A stretch of DNA of 64,000 bases from an uncultured Fibrobacter sp. (GCF_900316465.1 NZ_ONDD01000016.1:1-64000), one strand, 5' to 3'; shown: positions 7,987 to 15,883, counted from the first letter of the stretch. Program-made: numbers and translations. Notes: generated by a model not told the origin, from the letters alone.

Positions 7987-10066
7987 TACCGCAAAAGTCG
8001 CAATATCTACGGATTTTCTCTCTGCATTTGCAGTGCTGCCCAAGAAAATTCAGGGCAAGGTTACCGAATTTGTAAACAAGTTCCGCAATAACCCAAAGGC
8101 TCCGGGAATCAATTACGAAAAACTCGGAGGTATCGACGACAAGATCCACTCCGTCCGTATTGACGACGCCTATCGCGGAATCGTTGTCCGCCAAGAGGAA
8201 ACCGGAGTCTATTTGCTTCTGTGGGTAGATCACCATGACGAAGCCTACGCCTGGGCCAAAAGAAAACGTTGCGAAGTAAACCCGCAAACTGGCGCAGTCC
8301 AAGTTTTCGACGTCCAGCAAGTCGAAGAAAAAGTCAAAAAAAGTGTCAAACTTTTATTTGCAGATGTCAGCGATTCCGATTTAATAAAGTTAAGCCTACC
8401 CGAGATCCAGTTGCCCTTTGCAAGGAGCCTCGAAACCAAGGAACAATTCTTTGATGCCGAGAAGGTTTTCCCTCACGATGCATTTGAAAACTTGACATGG
8501 ATTGTAGAAGGCTTCCCTGTCAACGAAGTACTGGAAATGGTGGCAGAAAACACTGCAAGCACCGTAAAATCCGATAGCCTTGCAACAGCCTTGGAAACAC
8601 CCGAAAGCCAGAAGAGTTTTGTTATTGTTGATGGCGAAGATGAACTTCGTAGAATTATGGCTGAGCCGCTTGAAAAATGGCGTGTATTCTTGCACCCGTC
8701 CCAGCGAAAGGTGGTCCAGAAAAATTTCTCTGGGCCGGCAAGAGTCCTTGGCGGCGCGGGCACAGGAAAAACCGTTGTCGCCATGCATAGGGCAAAATAC
8801 CTTGCAAGCAAACTGGGCGACAAAGATAGAATCCTGTTCACCACTTTTACCGCAAATTTGGCTAATGACATCAAGGAAAACCTGAGAAAGATTTGTTCTG
8901 TCGAAGAAATGCGACGCATCGAGGTCATCAATTTTGACGCTCTAGTAAGCCAATATCTCAGGGAACAAGGATTTTCTGCTGTTGTAAAATACGGTGAAGA
9001 CATTCAAAAACTTTGGAGCGAAGCCGTTGCAGAAGCATCCGAAAATCTGGATTTCGATGTAGATTTCTTTGAAGAAGAATGGAACCGTGTGGCAATTGCC
9101 AATGAGGCGTTGACCGTAGAAAAATATGTAAAGGCGCCCCGAGTCGGACGTGGCACTCGCCTAGACAGAAAAAAGCGTTTAGCCATTTGGAAGGTCTTTG
9201 AATGCTACATTAATTTGATGCGAGAAAACCATGTACGAGATGCCAACATGGCAATGTACGAATGCTCTTTGCTGTTGCAAAAGAACAAGAAAGCAAAATA
9301 CGCCCATATTGTAGTCGACGAAGCTCAAGATTTCAGCGACAACGCGTTCAGGCTGATTCGTTCATTCGCCGGAGAGGAACGAGAGAACGACATTTTTATT
9401 GTCGGCGATTCTCACCAGCGAATATATAAAAATAAGCCCATGCTTTCTCGGTGCGGAATCAATATTCGTGGACGCAGTAGCTATCTGAAAGTAAACTATC
9501 GCACCACAGAAGAAATTCGCAAATACGCATTCGCCTTGTTGAACGGAATTTCCTTTGATGATTTAGACGACTCGTTTGATGTTGGAGACAAGTGCCGTTC
9601 GCTAACTCACGGAACCGCTCCTGTAATTCAAAATTTCAAAGACTTCGACAATGAATTTGATTACATAATCAATGAAATTAAGCGGTTGAATAATGAAGGC
9701 GAAGCGCTAAGTAGCATTTGCATTGTAGCAAGAACACAGAAGTATGTGGATATGTACAGCGATGCCCTGAACGCTGCGGGAATGAAGGTGTATGCAATCA
9801 AGCGGAACAAATCAGATGACCGTTCAAACGACGGCATTCGTGTCGCCACGATGCACCGCGTGAAAGGTTTGGAATTCAAGTACGTATTCGTAGCGGCAAT
9901 CAATAATGGTGTTATGCCTCTGAAGTCCGCAATAAAAAACACCGACGAAATTAGTAAGCAGGAGTCGCTCACTTCCGAAAAATGTCTCCTATACGTGGCA
10001 ATGACCCGCGCGCAAAAAGGCGCCTACATTACCAGCTACGGGAAGAAATCGGAGTTTATTGGATAG
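7979..10066 (+). CDS. UvrD/Rep-type helicase with RelE/ParE-like N-terminal domain
   Basis: The 695-residue protein overlaps the DUF1998 helicase gene by 8 bases, so the two are translationally coupled. Residues 1-105 look like a RelE/ParE-type fold: an early LPKKIQGKVTEFVNKF helix, then RSVRIDDAYRGIV and a YLLLWVDHHDEAYAWA strand-helix block. The superfamily 1 helicase core follows: Walker A GGAGTGKT (258-265), DEAQD (447-451), an NYRTTEEIR motif, MHRVKGLE (625-632) and YVAMTRA (672-678). Proteins with this RelE-helicase fusion are a known but little-studied type. It probably unwinds or translocates on DNA together with the larger helicase. The RelE part may recruit the protein to RNA or ribosomes or may only be structural, as I cannot see that toxin catalytic residues are kept. 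Confidence 0.85.
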   Translation: MANTAKVAISTDFLSAFAVLPKKIQGKVTEFVNKFRNNPKAPGINYEKLGGIDDKIHSVRIDDAYRGIVVRQEETGVYLLLWVDHHDEAYAWAKRKRCEVNPQTGAVQVFDVQQVEEKVKKSVKLLFADVSDSDLIKLSLPEIQLPFARSLETKEQFFDAEKVFPHDAFENLTWIVEGFPVNEVLEMVAENTASTVKSDSLATALETPESQKSFVIVDGEDELRRIMAEPLEKWRVFLHPSQRKVVQKNFSGPARVLGGAGTGKTVVAMHRAKYLASKLGDKDRILFTTFTANLANDIKENLRKICSVEEMRRIEVINFDALVSQYLREQGFSAVVKYGEDIQKLWSEAVAEASENLDFDVDFFEEEWNRVAIANEALTVEKYVKAPRVGRGTRLDRKKRLAIWKVFECYINLMRENHVRDANMAMYECSLLLQKNKKAKYAHIVVDEAQDFSDNAFRLIRSFAGEERENDIFIVGDSHQRIYKNKPMLSRCGINIRGRSSYLKVNYRTTEEIRKYAFALLNGISFDDLDDSFDVGDKCRSLTHGTAPVIQNFKDFDNEFDYIINEIKRLNNEGEALSSICIVARTQKYVDMYSDALNAAGMKVYAIKRNKSDDRSNDGIRVATMHRVKGLEFKYVFVAAINNGVMPLKSAIKNTDEISKQESLTSEKCLLYVAMTRAQKGAYITSYGKKSEFIG

Positions 10067-10111
10067 AGTTGCAAGTATTTGGTCAATTGACAAACATTCT
10101 CTGGATGTTAG

Positions 10112-11218
10112 CTAATTTCTATAGCCAAGAAATTTCTGCATTTCAGCGAAAGTGACATAGCCATCCTTTTTAGCATCAACCAATTTCTCCCATTTCCCTA
10201 GATTATCCCTTATTCGAGAATTAATAAGTTCTCGTAAAGTACAATTTGACGAATCGAGTTCATAAATCCATTTTCCTTTCCTTATTTTTTTGTACACCAT
10301 GCAAACACTATCGGCATCACTTTGCCTACTACAAGTGTTCCCTTTTCGATAAACCATGTCAATCATCTTGCCGACTTTAATACATCCACTCCTTATGGCA
10401 TCATCATTATGCGTTAATTGACAAATAATTGCATCTTTATCTCGGATTCGCGTTTTATATAATGTATCAAGAAAATGCAATTCTTTTTTTCGTTCACCCT
10501 TTTTACCAGGCAATACTTCTGTTAAAAAGTCGAATTTCATTCCATAATTTTTTTCTATAGACTCTTGCATCTCTGGATAGCCATCATCATCTTCACTCCA
10601 TAAAACAAAAATAACATCATTTACATCCTTTCCTAATTTCAACAGGTCAACAACACTATCCTTGATTATTTCTTCTTTCTCAATTTGCCGAATTCGTTTT
10701 TTATTCCATTCAAACCGACTCTTTAAGCGATCCCATTCAGCATCACTTTTTTCAGATACGAGAAGTGATTTATCAAATAGGCCATCAAACCAATCTACGG
10801 CTTTATCTACTGCAGCCTTAGAACCCTTTCCATTTACAGTATCAATGAAATTCGCAGCCTCAAGAGTTCCGCAACCCATTCCATTCTTGGAATAGTTTGC
10901 AGACGTAATAATGAGCCGTTTGTCATCAAAAATATAGACTTTGGCATGCAAGCCACTAAAATAACGTACATTATTTTCGTCAGCAACTTCTTCCAAAATC
11001 TTTTGTATTGTTGTTGGATTACAGCCAGCATTCTCTAAGTCACAAACAAGTCGAACGTCCTTATCTTCTAAAGCCTCAATAATTTTAAATTTCAATGATT
11101 CCGAAATAAATGGACAAGCTATTTTTACACTAACAGCATCTCTAAGCCATTCTCTGAATTTATTGCCTACATTAGACTTGATTGTTCCATCTTTTTCAAT
11201 TTCATCAAACACTAACAT
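10112..11218 (-). CDS. Phospholipase-D-superfamily nuclease-like protein
   Basis: The 368-residue protein carries one PLD catalytic motif: H91, K93 and a downstream S105-A-N107 in HAKVYIFDDKRLIITSANYS. A typical PLD N-terminal block precedes it (residues 15-60, with AVSVKIACPFIS). With one HxK motif it would act as a dimer, as in Nuc-type nucleases and DISARM DrmC. Residues 170-368 are charged and unassigned. AAGGGA lies before the ATG. It converges on the UvrD-type helicase gene with only 45 bases between and looks AT-rich, like the island. Presence beside a DUF1998 helicase recalls DISARM (helicase, DUF1998, PLD), but its opposite strand means separate control. Confidence 0.8.
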   Translation of the reverse strand: MLVFDEIEKDGTIKSNVGNKFREWLRDAVSVKIACPFISESLKFKIIEALEDKDVRLVCDLENAGCNPTTIQKILEEVADENNVRYFSGLHAKVYIFDDKRLIITSANYSKNGMGCGTLEAANFIDTVNGKGSKAAVDKAVDWFDGLFDKSLLVSEKSDAEWDRLKSRFEWNKKRIRQIEKEEIIKDSVVDLLKLGKDVNDVIFVLWSEDDDGYPEMQESIEKNYGMKFDFLTEVLPGKKGERKKELHFLDTLYKTRIRDKDAIICQLTHNDDAIRSGCIKVGKMIDMVYRKGNTCSRQSDADSVCMVYKKIRKGKWIYELDSSNCTLRELINSRIRDNLGKWEKLVDAKKDGYVTFAEMQKFLGYRN

Positions 11219-11300
11219 ATTCTTTTCCCTTAAGTTTATGCTTTTAATATATACACAAATAATCCAAATGTTCCACCAACACCAGAAAAGGTGGTATTAT

Positions 11301-11338
11301 GGATCGTTTCCGCATAAAGGCGGAGCGGTCCTTTTTTT
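11301..11338 (+). terminator. Orphan plus-strand intrinsic terminator
   Basis: A 12-bp stem with one bulged T (11301-11313 with 11320-11331) and loop ATAAAG is followed by seven Ts. No plus-strand gene ends nearby, since the helicase gene ends at 10066 and the PLD gene lies on the other strand. It may end a short RNA starting near the TATATA at 11247-11252, or block transcription running antisense through the PLD gene. Confidence 0.5.
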
Positions 11339-11391
11339 ATGTAAAAGGAGCCCAAAATGCCGAAATAAGCCAGAATTTATAAACACATCCA

Positions 11392-11420
11392 TTGATAAAT
11401 AAACAAATATGTTGTATTTT
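11392..11420 (+). promoter_or_regulatory. Promoter of the hicA-stub/hicB unit
   Basis: TTGATA at 11392-11397, a 17-base spacer and TATTTT at 11415-11420. The start point would be at or within a few bases of the ATG at 11426, so the message would be leaderless for the 19-codon frame. Confidence 0.45.
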
Positions 11421-11425
11421 AATCT

Positions 11426-11485
11426 ATGAAGTTTAAAGAAATCTGCGACTACGCAAAGAAAAGAGGTTGGGCTCCAAACCTATGA
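11426..11485 (+). pseudogene. 19-codon HicA-like stub overlapping hicB
   Basis: An ATG at 11426 opens a 19-residue peptide (MKFKEICDYAKKRGWAPNL) that stops at TGA 11483-11485. The stop overlaps the hicB ATG as ATGA. The sequence resembles the first helix of HicA toxins, which begin with a Lys-rich helix ending in GW, but the catalytic-His strand and the rest of the 60-80 residue toxin are absent. It is either the remnant of a deleted hicA kept for translational coupling or a coincidental leader peptide. Confidence 0.4.
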
Positions 11486-11901
11486 ATTACGCAGCGAAAA
11501 TTGAGAAAGACAAGGACATGGGTTTCGTGGTTTCGTTCCCCGACCTGCCCAACGTGAACGCGTTCGGCGACACGCAGGAGGAGGCCCTCAGGCAGGCGAA
11601 GGATGCCCTCGACGGCGCGATGGAATGCGACCTGGATTTCGGCAACACGATGATTCTCCCCAAGACAATGCCCGATTCCGACAAGGGGCTCTACCCGGTC
11701 GAACTTTCCCCGCGAATCGAGATTGCATATAAACTATTTGAAGCGCGCAGGGGACAAAAGAAGAGCGAGGTGGCGCGTCGCGCAAACATCACCCCGCAGG
11801 CTTACCAGCGTTTCGAGACTCCGAAGGGCTCGCCTTCCGTCGAGACGCTCTATAAGCTGGCGCACGCCCTTGGCAAGCAGCTCGTGGTCGAGTTCGTGTA
11901 G
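11482..11901 (+). CDS. hicB: HicB-like antitoxin with helix-turn-helix domain
   Basis: Residues 1-70 form a HicB-type partial RNase H fold with the signature GFVVSFPDLPNVNAFGDTQEEAL. Residues about 85-139 form an XRE-type helix-turn-helix (KKSEVARRANITPQAYQRFE) that would bind its own promoter. The start is placed at 11482, translationally coupled by ATGA to the preceding stub; a TTG 15 bases upstream is less likely. HicB normally neutralises the HicA ribonuclease by direct binding, and no full hicA adjoins it on either side. It may therefore be a solitary regulator, protect against a HicA elsewhere, or be left from toxin loss. It is more GC-rich than the preceding PLD gene. Confidence 0.85.
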   Translation: MNYAAKIEKDKDMGFVVSFPDLPNVNAFGDTQEEALRQAKDALDGAMECDLDFGNTMILPKTMPDSDKGLYPVELSPRIEIAYKLFEARRGQKKSEVARRANITPQAYQRFETPKGSPSVETLYKLAHALGKQLVVEFV

Positions 11902-11918
11902 TTCGTATTCCGCACATG

Positions 11919-11949
11919 AGTAGTTGTCAAGGAATACTTGACAACTACT
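11919..11949. repeat. Perfect 13-bp inverted repeat after hicB
   Basis: AGTAGTTGTCAAG at 11919-11931 and its exact complement at 11937-11949 flank GAATA. It lies 18 bases after the hicB stop and no T-tract follows, so it is not a standard terminator. It may be a processing hairpin, an operator or a mobile-element scar. Confidence 0.6.
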
Positions 11950-11976
11950 GAACACGAGCTCCCTTCATTTTTACTC

Positions 11977-12020
11977 GGTCACTTCGACGAGCACTTCGGC
12001 AGGCTCAGTGACCTTTTGTT
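11977..12020. terminator. Inverted repeat GGTCACT...AGTGACC between convergent genes
   Basis: Arms at 11977-11983 and 12007-12013 are separated by a loop containing CACTTCG and GGCAGGCTC. TTTTGTT follows on the plus strand. It could end transcription from hicB, and it also resembles a dispersed palindromic repeat. Its copy number elsewhere is unknown. Confidence 0.35.
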
Positions 12021-12666
12021 ACCCTAACTGTCCGGGCAGTACCAGCTTTTCCTTCTGCGGAAACTCCTTATCGTACTTCTCGAACGCCTCGGGGTTGCGC
12101 ATGGCGACAAAGTACGGTTCGGGGTCGCGGTAGCTGCCGGTGATTCCGTCGAGGAATCCTTCTTGCAGTTCCTTGCAGAGGAAGTAGGGCGCGTCGCTGT
12201 CGGGGTCGTCGGCGTAGCGGATTCCCTTGGAGCTTGCGGCCACAAAGCCGCTCTTGCCGTAGAACGCGATGTTCCCGCAAATCAGCAGGCAGCCAGCACC
12301 CATTTCAGCGGCGAGTCGCATGGAATAATCGAGCAGAATTTTGCCGTAGCCTTTGCGCTTGTAGTCGGGGCGAATGCTAATGGGCCCGAAGGTCATCATG
12401 CGGATTTTGCGTCCGTCATCGGCGTCGATGTGCGACCACGCGTACATCACGTGCCCGATGATTTCGCCGTCCACTTCCAGCACGAGCGAGAGTTCCGGCA
12501 CAAAGTCGGGCTCGCTCCTGTAGCAGTGCAGCACGTAATGCTCGGTGCATCCGGGACGGTACACGTTCCAGAAGGCTTCGCGGGTAAGGTTTTCAACGAT
12601 TTTAAAGTCGCGCGGTTGTTCCGTGCGGATGGTATAATTTTCCGCAATTTTGTCCAATTTTTCCAT
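12019..12666 (-). CDS. GNAT-family N-acetyltransferase
   Basis: Acetyl-CoA-dependent N-acetyltransferase of about 215 residues; the substrate cannot be told. The GNAT core is visible: beta strands leading to GPISIRPDYKRKGYGKILLDYSM, whose R-x-x-G-x-G is the acetyl-CoA pyrophosphate loop, followed by the C-terminal AFYGKSGF block typical of motif B. The start is set at 12666 because AAGGGG lies upstream; the open frame extends 16 codons further without support. It is divergent from the cupin gene at 12750, sharing an 83-base intergenic region. The C-terminal 60 residues resemble putative acetyltransferases with predicted small-molecule substrates. Confidence 0.85.
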   Translation of the reverse strand: MEKLDKIAENYTIRTEQPRDFKIVENLTREAFWNVYRPGCTEHYVLHCYRSEPDFVPELSLVLEVDGEIIGHVMYAWSHIDADDGRKIRMMTFGPISIRPDYKRKGYGKILLDYSMRLAAEMGAGCLLICGNIAFYGKSGFVAASSKGIRYADDPDSDAPYFLCKELQEGFLDGITGSYRDPEPYFVAMRNPEAFEKYDKEFPQKEKLVLPGQLG

Positions 12667-12749
12667 GCACCCCTTCGTATAGATTTCGGGCATCACCGCG
12701 GCGCACTTAACCAACGTCGCGAACGAAACATTAACAAAGGAGTAAAATC

Positions 12750-13154
12750 ATGGAAAATGCTATTCTCGGTAACGATATTTTCGAAAAATTCAACGAGGGC
12801 GAGCTTAGGCTCTCGGGCAAAACGGTCGCTTTCAAGGATATCGTCTGGTCCAAGCACCCGACTTTCGAGGGCGTAGAACTCAAGCATATCATCAACGCGA
12901 AAGAAACCGGCGGCACGTTCAGCTATCATTTGGTGAGAATCGCGCCAAACAAGAGCATCAAAACGCACATTCACGAAACCCAGCTCGAAACCCACGAGGT
13001 TATCGCAGGCAGCGGCATTTGCGTCAATGACGGCGCCAAGCTCGAATATACTCCGGGAGTTATCTCGATTATGCCGGCAAAAGTCCCGCACCAGGTAGAT
13101 GCTGGCGACCAGGGGCTTTATCTGTTCGCGAAGTTCATGCCAGCGCTTTGTTAA
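12750..13154 (+). CDS. Small cupin-domain protein
   Basis: A 134-residue single-domain cupin. Residues 40-130 carry the barrel, with metal-ligand-like histidines and glutamate in THIHETQLETHEVIAGSG (motif 1) and the later VPHQVDAGD histidine (motif 2). Such proteins bind a metal and act as enzymes, sugar isomerases or small-ligand binders, and the specific role is not visible. AAGGAG lies 7 bases before the ATG. It converges with a cupin-AraC regulator at 13247-13879 that may sense the same ligand. No signal peptide, so it is cytoplasmic. Confidence 0.85.
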   Translation: MENAILGNDIFEKFNEGELRLSGKTVAFKDIVWSKHPTFEGVELKHIINAKETGGTFSYHLVRIAPNKSIKTHIHETQLETHEVIAGSGICVNDGAKLEYTPGVISIMPAKVPHQVDAGDQGLYLFAKFMPALC

Positions 13155-13246
13155 GGAGATCCCCACCTTGGTGGCCATGCGCACTAAGCACTAAAAATGC
13201 TAAGTGCTGTCCGCCCGCTTACGCGGGGATGACAGAAAGAGTGATG
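13155..13246. repeat. GC-rich dispersed-repeat-like spacer
   Basis: The spacer contains GGAGATCCCC at 13155-13164, an imperfect inverted pair around GCACTAAGCAC...GCTAAGTGC and a CCCGC-TTAC-GCGGG hairpin running into GGGGATGACAG (about 13214-13234). A related unit, GGAGATGCCCGCCTGCGCGG followed by GCATGACA, stands at 18597-18623. The shared form suggests a small interspersed palindromic repeat that may serve as a terminator between convergent genes. Confidence 0.4.
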
Positions 13247-13879
13247 TTAGCTATCCTTCACCGCTTTCTTGTATTCTTTCGGAGAAAGGCCGACGACTTT
13301 TTTAAAGCAGCGGTCCATGTGGCTTTGGTCGTAAAACCCAGCGTCAAAGGTCACCTCGGCTGCGGGCCTTTCTTTGAGCAACTTTTGCGCCTTGCGGACT
13401 TTGCACTGCATCTGGAACTGGTGCGGCGTGAGTCCGAAGGCCTTTTTGAATTCGCGTATCATGTGGAACAGGCTAATGCATGCATCATGCGCCATTTGTT
13501 CTATCAGGTAAATGTTTTCGGGATTTTCAAGGATGCTTTTTTGCAATTCATCTAACCGCGCGACGGTACTTTCATAATCCCGCGCACAACCCTCAGCAAC
13601 AATCTCGTCGGGCTCCAACGCGGTACACAGAACCACCATTGAATAGCATTCATCGCCTACGGTCTTGATTTCGTGCAACGTATTCGGAGGAATCTGGAAC
13701 TGCTCTCCGGCGCCATAAATTTTCGCCTCACCGTTCAGCACCATGCAAACGCGGCCCTCTTCAATATAGCCCACGGTCATGTGCCCGGTATGCGTGTGCG
13801 GCGGGTACGACTTGCGCCAATCCTTGTAACGCACGCATTCAATCCGGTCGTTCTTTTTACTGTACGAAATCTCGCTCAT
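13247..13879 (-). CDS. AraC-family transcriptional regulator with N-terminal cupin
   Basis: A 210-residue regulator. Residues 10-90 form a cupin sensor with HTHTGHMTVGYIEEGRV and a later IPPNTLHEIKTVGDE block. Residues 125-210 form the double helix-turn-helix of AraC/XylS proteins: helix one around ACISLFHMIREFKKAFGLTPHQF and helix two around VTFDAGFYDQSHMDRCFKKVVGLSPKEY. It binds DNA and responds to a small ligand, perhaps a sugar or aromatic compound. The ligand and targets are unknown; the neighbouring cupin and GNAT genes are candidates. The upstream ribosome site is weak (GGCGATAG). Confidence 0.9.
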   Translation of the reverse strand: MSEISYSKKNDRIECVRYKDWRKSYPPHTHTGHMTVGYIEEGRVCMVLNGEAKIYGAGEQFQIPPNTLHEIKTVGDECYSMVVLCTALEPDEIVAEGCARDYESTVARLDELQKSILENPENIYLIEQMAHDACISLFHMIREFKKAFGLTPHQFQMQCKVRKAQKLLKERPAAEVTFDAGFYDQSHMDRCFKKVVGLSPKEYKKAVKDS

Positions 13880-13967
13880 TTTCTATCGCCATAGATAACA
13901 ATTTACCATTCTTTCTACATCCACATTTTGTATATTACGACTAGTTTTCAATTAAGGAGGAAAACAA

Positions 13968-14477
13968 ATGAAGAAAATCACCCTAATTATTTGCCTTTTG
14001 GCATGCATCAGTTTCGCACAAACCAGCATTTTTGCTGGGCTTGGTCAAGCTTACCACGGACTCGTCGGTGTAGAACAGACGTTCTTGAACGGGCACCTGT
14101 CTGCAAACGCGCACTGGCTGGGTTACGATTCAGACTACGACTTTATGGGCGGCGCGGGCGTGGCTTACCGCTTTAACGGTTTGACCGGCCCGTACGTGTT
14201 CCATTCGTCTGAATTCTTGACCGGCAGAACGAACGACCATATTTACCATGAAGATCTGGGCGGCGTCAAAGAAGAACGTTTCTACTACTGGCGTTTGGTA
14301 TTCGGTTTCGGTCTGCAGCACATGTTCAATGAACACTTGGGAATGTTCTTTGAAACGGGCTTTGAATTCTATGCCGGCGATGGCGGCTATTACACCTACC
14401 TCGACATGGACGATGGCGGACTCAGCAATGACGAAATTGCCCTCCCCTTCTCCTTCGGCTTGGTCGTGAAGTTATAA
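13968..14477 (+). CDS. Exported small beta-barrel-like protein
   Basis: A 169-residue protein with a clear signal peptide (residues 1-18, ending ISFAQ). The remainder alternates aromatic and glycine-rich strands (YDFMGGAGVAYRF, RLVFGFGLQHMF) and ends in a hydrophobic strand with Leu, as outer-membrane barrels do. The family is not recognised. GGAGGAAA precedes the ATG and a TATATT -10 element is at 13931-13936. A short outer-membrane or periplasmic protein is inferred. It is followed 29 bases later by an SGNH hydrolase, but with no ribosome site of note, so linkage is uncertain. Confidence 0.75.
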   Translation: MKKITLIICLLACISFAQTSIFAGLGQAYHGLVGVEQTFLNGHLSANAHWLGYDSDYDFMGGAGVAYRFNGLTGPYVFHSSEFLTGRTNDHIYHEDLGGVKEERFYYWRLVFGFGLQHMFNEHLGMFFETGFEFYAGDGGYYTYLDMDDGGLSNDEIALPFSFGLVVKL

Positions 14478-14506
14478 GCTTACGCTGATTTAGCTATCTT
14501 TGGTGT

Positions 14507-15667
14507 ATGCCAGAGAAATTTTCGAAATGGGTCGCTTGCTGGGGCAATGCGACCTCTATTACAGACCGCAAAGAAGCAACTTACGCAAAAGACTTGACGC
14601 TCCGTTACCCGATTCGCGCCTGCTTTTCGGGCAACAAGTTGCGGTTCCATTTTTCGAACTTGACTGGCACAGAACCTGTGACCATTAGCGAGGCATACGT
14701 CGCAAAGTCCGCACAATCCGCTTCAAGCGCCGCATACTCCCCGACCTCCATTACATTCGGCGGCCACACCTCCGCCGCAATCCCCGCAGGCGAAGAAATC
14801 TTGAGCGACGAGATCGCATTCGACGTGACTGCGGGCGAAACATTTGACGTAAGCCTGTACTTTGCAGACTTTACGCAGATGAATGCAGGCACGGCCATCA
14901 CGGGCCCGCTTTCGGGCGGCAAGTACAGCTACGGCAACTTCGCAAAATCGGCAACGCTCCCCGACGACCTGACGCGCAAAACGAACTGGATATACTTCCT
15001 GAACACCATCGACATTTTTACCGAGGAAAAGAACTTTGCGCTGGTGTGTTTCGGCGATTCCATTACGGCGCAAGACTGGCCTGATTACCTGACACTCCGT
15101 TGCGCACGCGAAGGCTTTAACAACGTGGCGATCATTCGCCGCGCGGTGAGCGGCACTCGCATTTTGCGCGAATACAGTTGCATTACTTACGCGGCTTACG
15201 GCCTGAAAGGGGCCACGCGATTCCCGATTGAAATGAACGTGGCAGGGGCCCGCACGGTGATTGTGCAACACGGCATTAACGATATTATTCACCCGGTGGG
15301 TGTCGAGGTCAACAAGTTCCGCCCCTGGAGCGATATGCCCACGGCCGACGACCTGATTAACGGCGTGCGTTCACTCTACATTACGCATGCGCGCAAACTC
15401 GGTCTCAAGATTTACAGCGGCACGCTGCTGCCGATTTACGGTTGGCGCACCTACAACGAAAACCGCGACATTATTCGCATGGCGTTTAACCAGTGGCTGC
15501 GTACTGCCCCTGACTTTGACGGCTGCGTGGATTTTGACAAGGCGGTATGCGGTCACGACAACCCTAAAGCATTTGCAAACGGGTTCGATTCGGGCGACCA
15601 TTTGCACCCCAGCGCCAAGGCGTACGAGGCCATGGCCGAATGCGTTCCTGAAAAATTGTTGAAATAA
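14507..15667 (+). CDS. SGNH/GDSL-family hydrolase with N-terminal beta domain
   Basis: A 386-residue esterase-type protein. Residues 1-170 form a beta-rich domain as found before GDSL esterases, and no signal peptide is obvious. The catalytic block CFGDSITAQ places the nucleophile at S185, the HGINDII motif supplies the conserved oxyanion Gly/Asn block, and D364-H365-L366-H367 gives the acid and base. The family removes acetyl or acyl groups from sugars or lipids. In this genomic setting xylan or polysaccharide deacetylation is plausible. No signal peptide and a weak ribosome site make localisation uncertain, and a missed upstream start is possible but not supported. Confidence 0.88.
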   Translation: MPEKFSKWVACWGNATSITDRKEATYAKDLTLRYPIRACFSGNKLRFHFSNLTGTEPVTISEAYVAKSAQSASSAAYSPTSITFGGHTSAAIPAGEEILSDEIAFDVTAGETFDVSLYFADFTQMNAGTAITGPLSGGKYSYGNFAKSATLPDDLTRKTNWIYFLNTIDIFTEEKNFALVCFGDSITAQDWPDYLTLRCAREGFNNVAIIRRAVSGTRILREYSCITYAAYGLKGATRFPIEMNVAGARTVIVQHGINDIIHPVGVEVNKFRPWSDMPTADDLINGVRSLYITHARKLGLKIYSGTLLPIYGWRTYNENRDIIRMAFNQWLRTAPDFDGCVDFDKAVCGHDNPKAFANGFDSGDHLHPSAKAYEAMAECVPEKLLK

Positions 15668-15799
15668 TTTTGCCTATTTTCGGCGAATTTTGCGAAATAA
15701 GATTTTCGTAATGTAAGCTACATCACACTGTTTACGGGTGTAAAATTATTCGTTCCTTACAATATGGCATTCGCTAGGCAATAATTGTATCTTATAGGC

Positions 15800-15883
15800 A
15801 TGAATACGAGAGAACTACAAATCGTCAAACAAATCGTGCTGTTGGTTGCCGTTGCTGTAACACTCGGTTTCATCTACGGCTAA
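15800..15883 (+). CDS. Putative 27-residue single-pass membrane peptide
   Basis: The frame starts at ATG 15800 and encodes a Lys/Arg-containing start followed by about 15 hydrophobic residues (IVLLVAVAVTLGFIYG). Such a shape fits a small membrane protein. A strong plus-strand terminator follows at 15916-15947 with no other plus gene nearby, so some short transcript is made here. The ribosome site is weak (TAGG), so the product could instead be a small RNA. No homologue is recognised. Confidence 0.4.
   Translation: MNTRELQIVKQIVLLVAVAVTLGFIYG

Larger units (their letters stand above)
11219..11425. other. Island-edge intergenic region with orphan hairpins
   Basis: On the minus strand this holds the start region of the PLD gene: AAGGGA at 11226-11231 and a TATATT-type -10 read from 11246-11251. 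On the plus strand it holds a small hairpin (CCACC at 11273-11277 with GGTGG at 11290-11294), an orphan terminator at 11301-11338 and the promoter of the next gene. No coding frame of note is seen. Confidence 0.5.
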
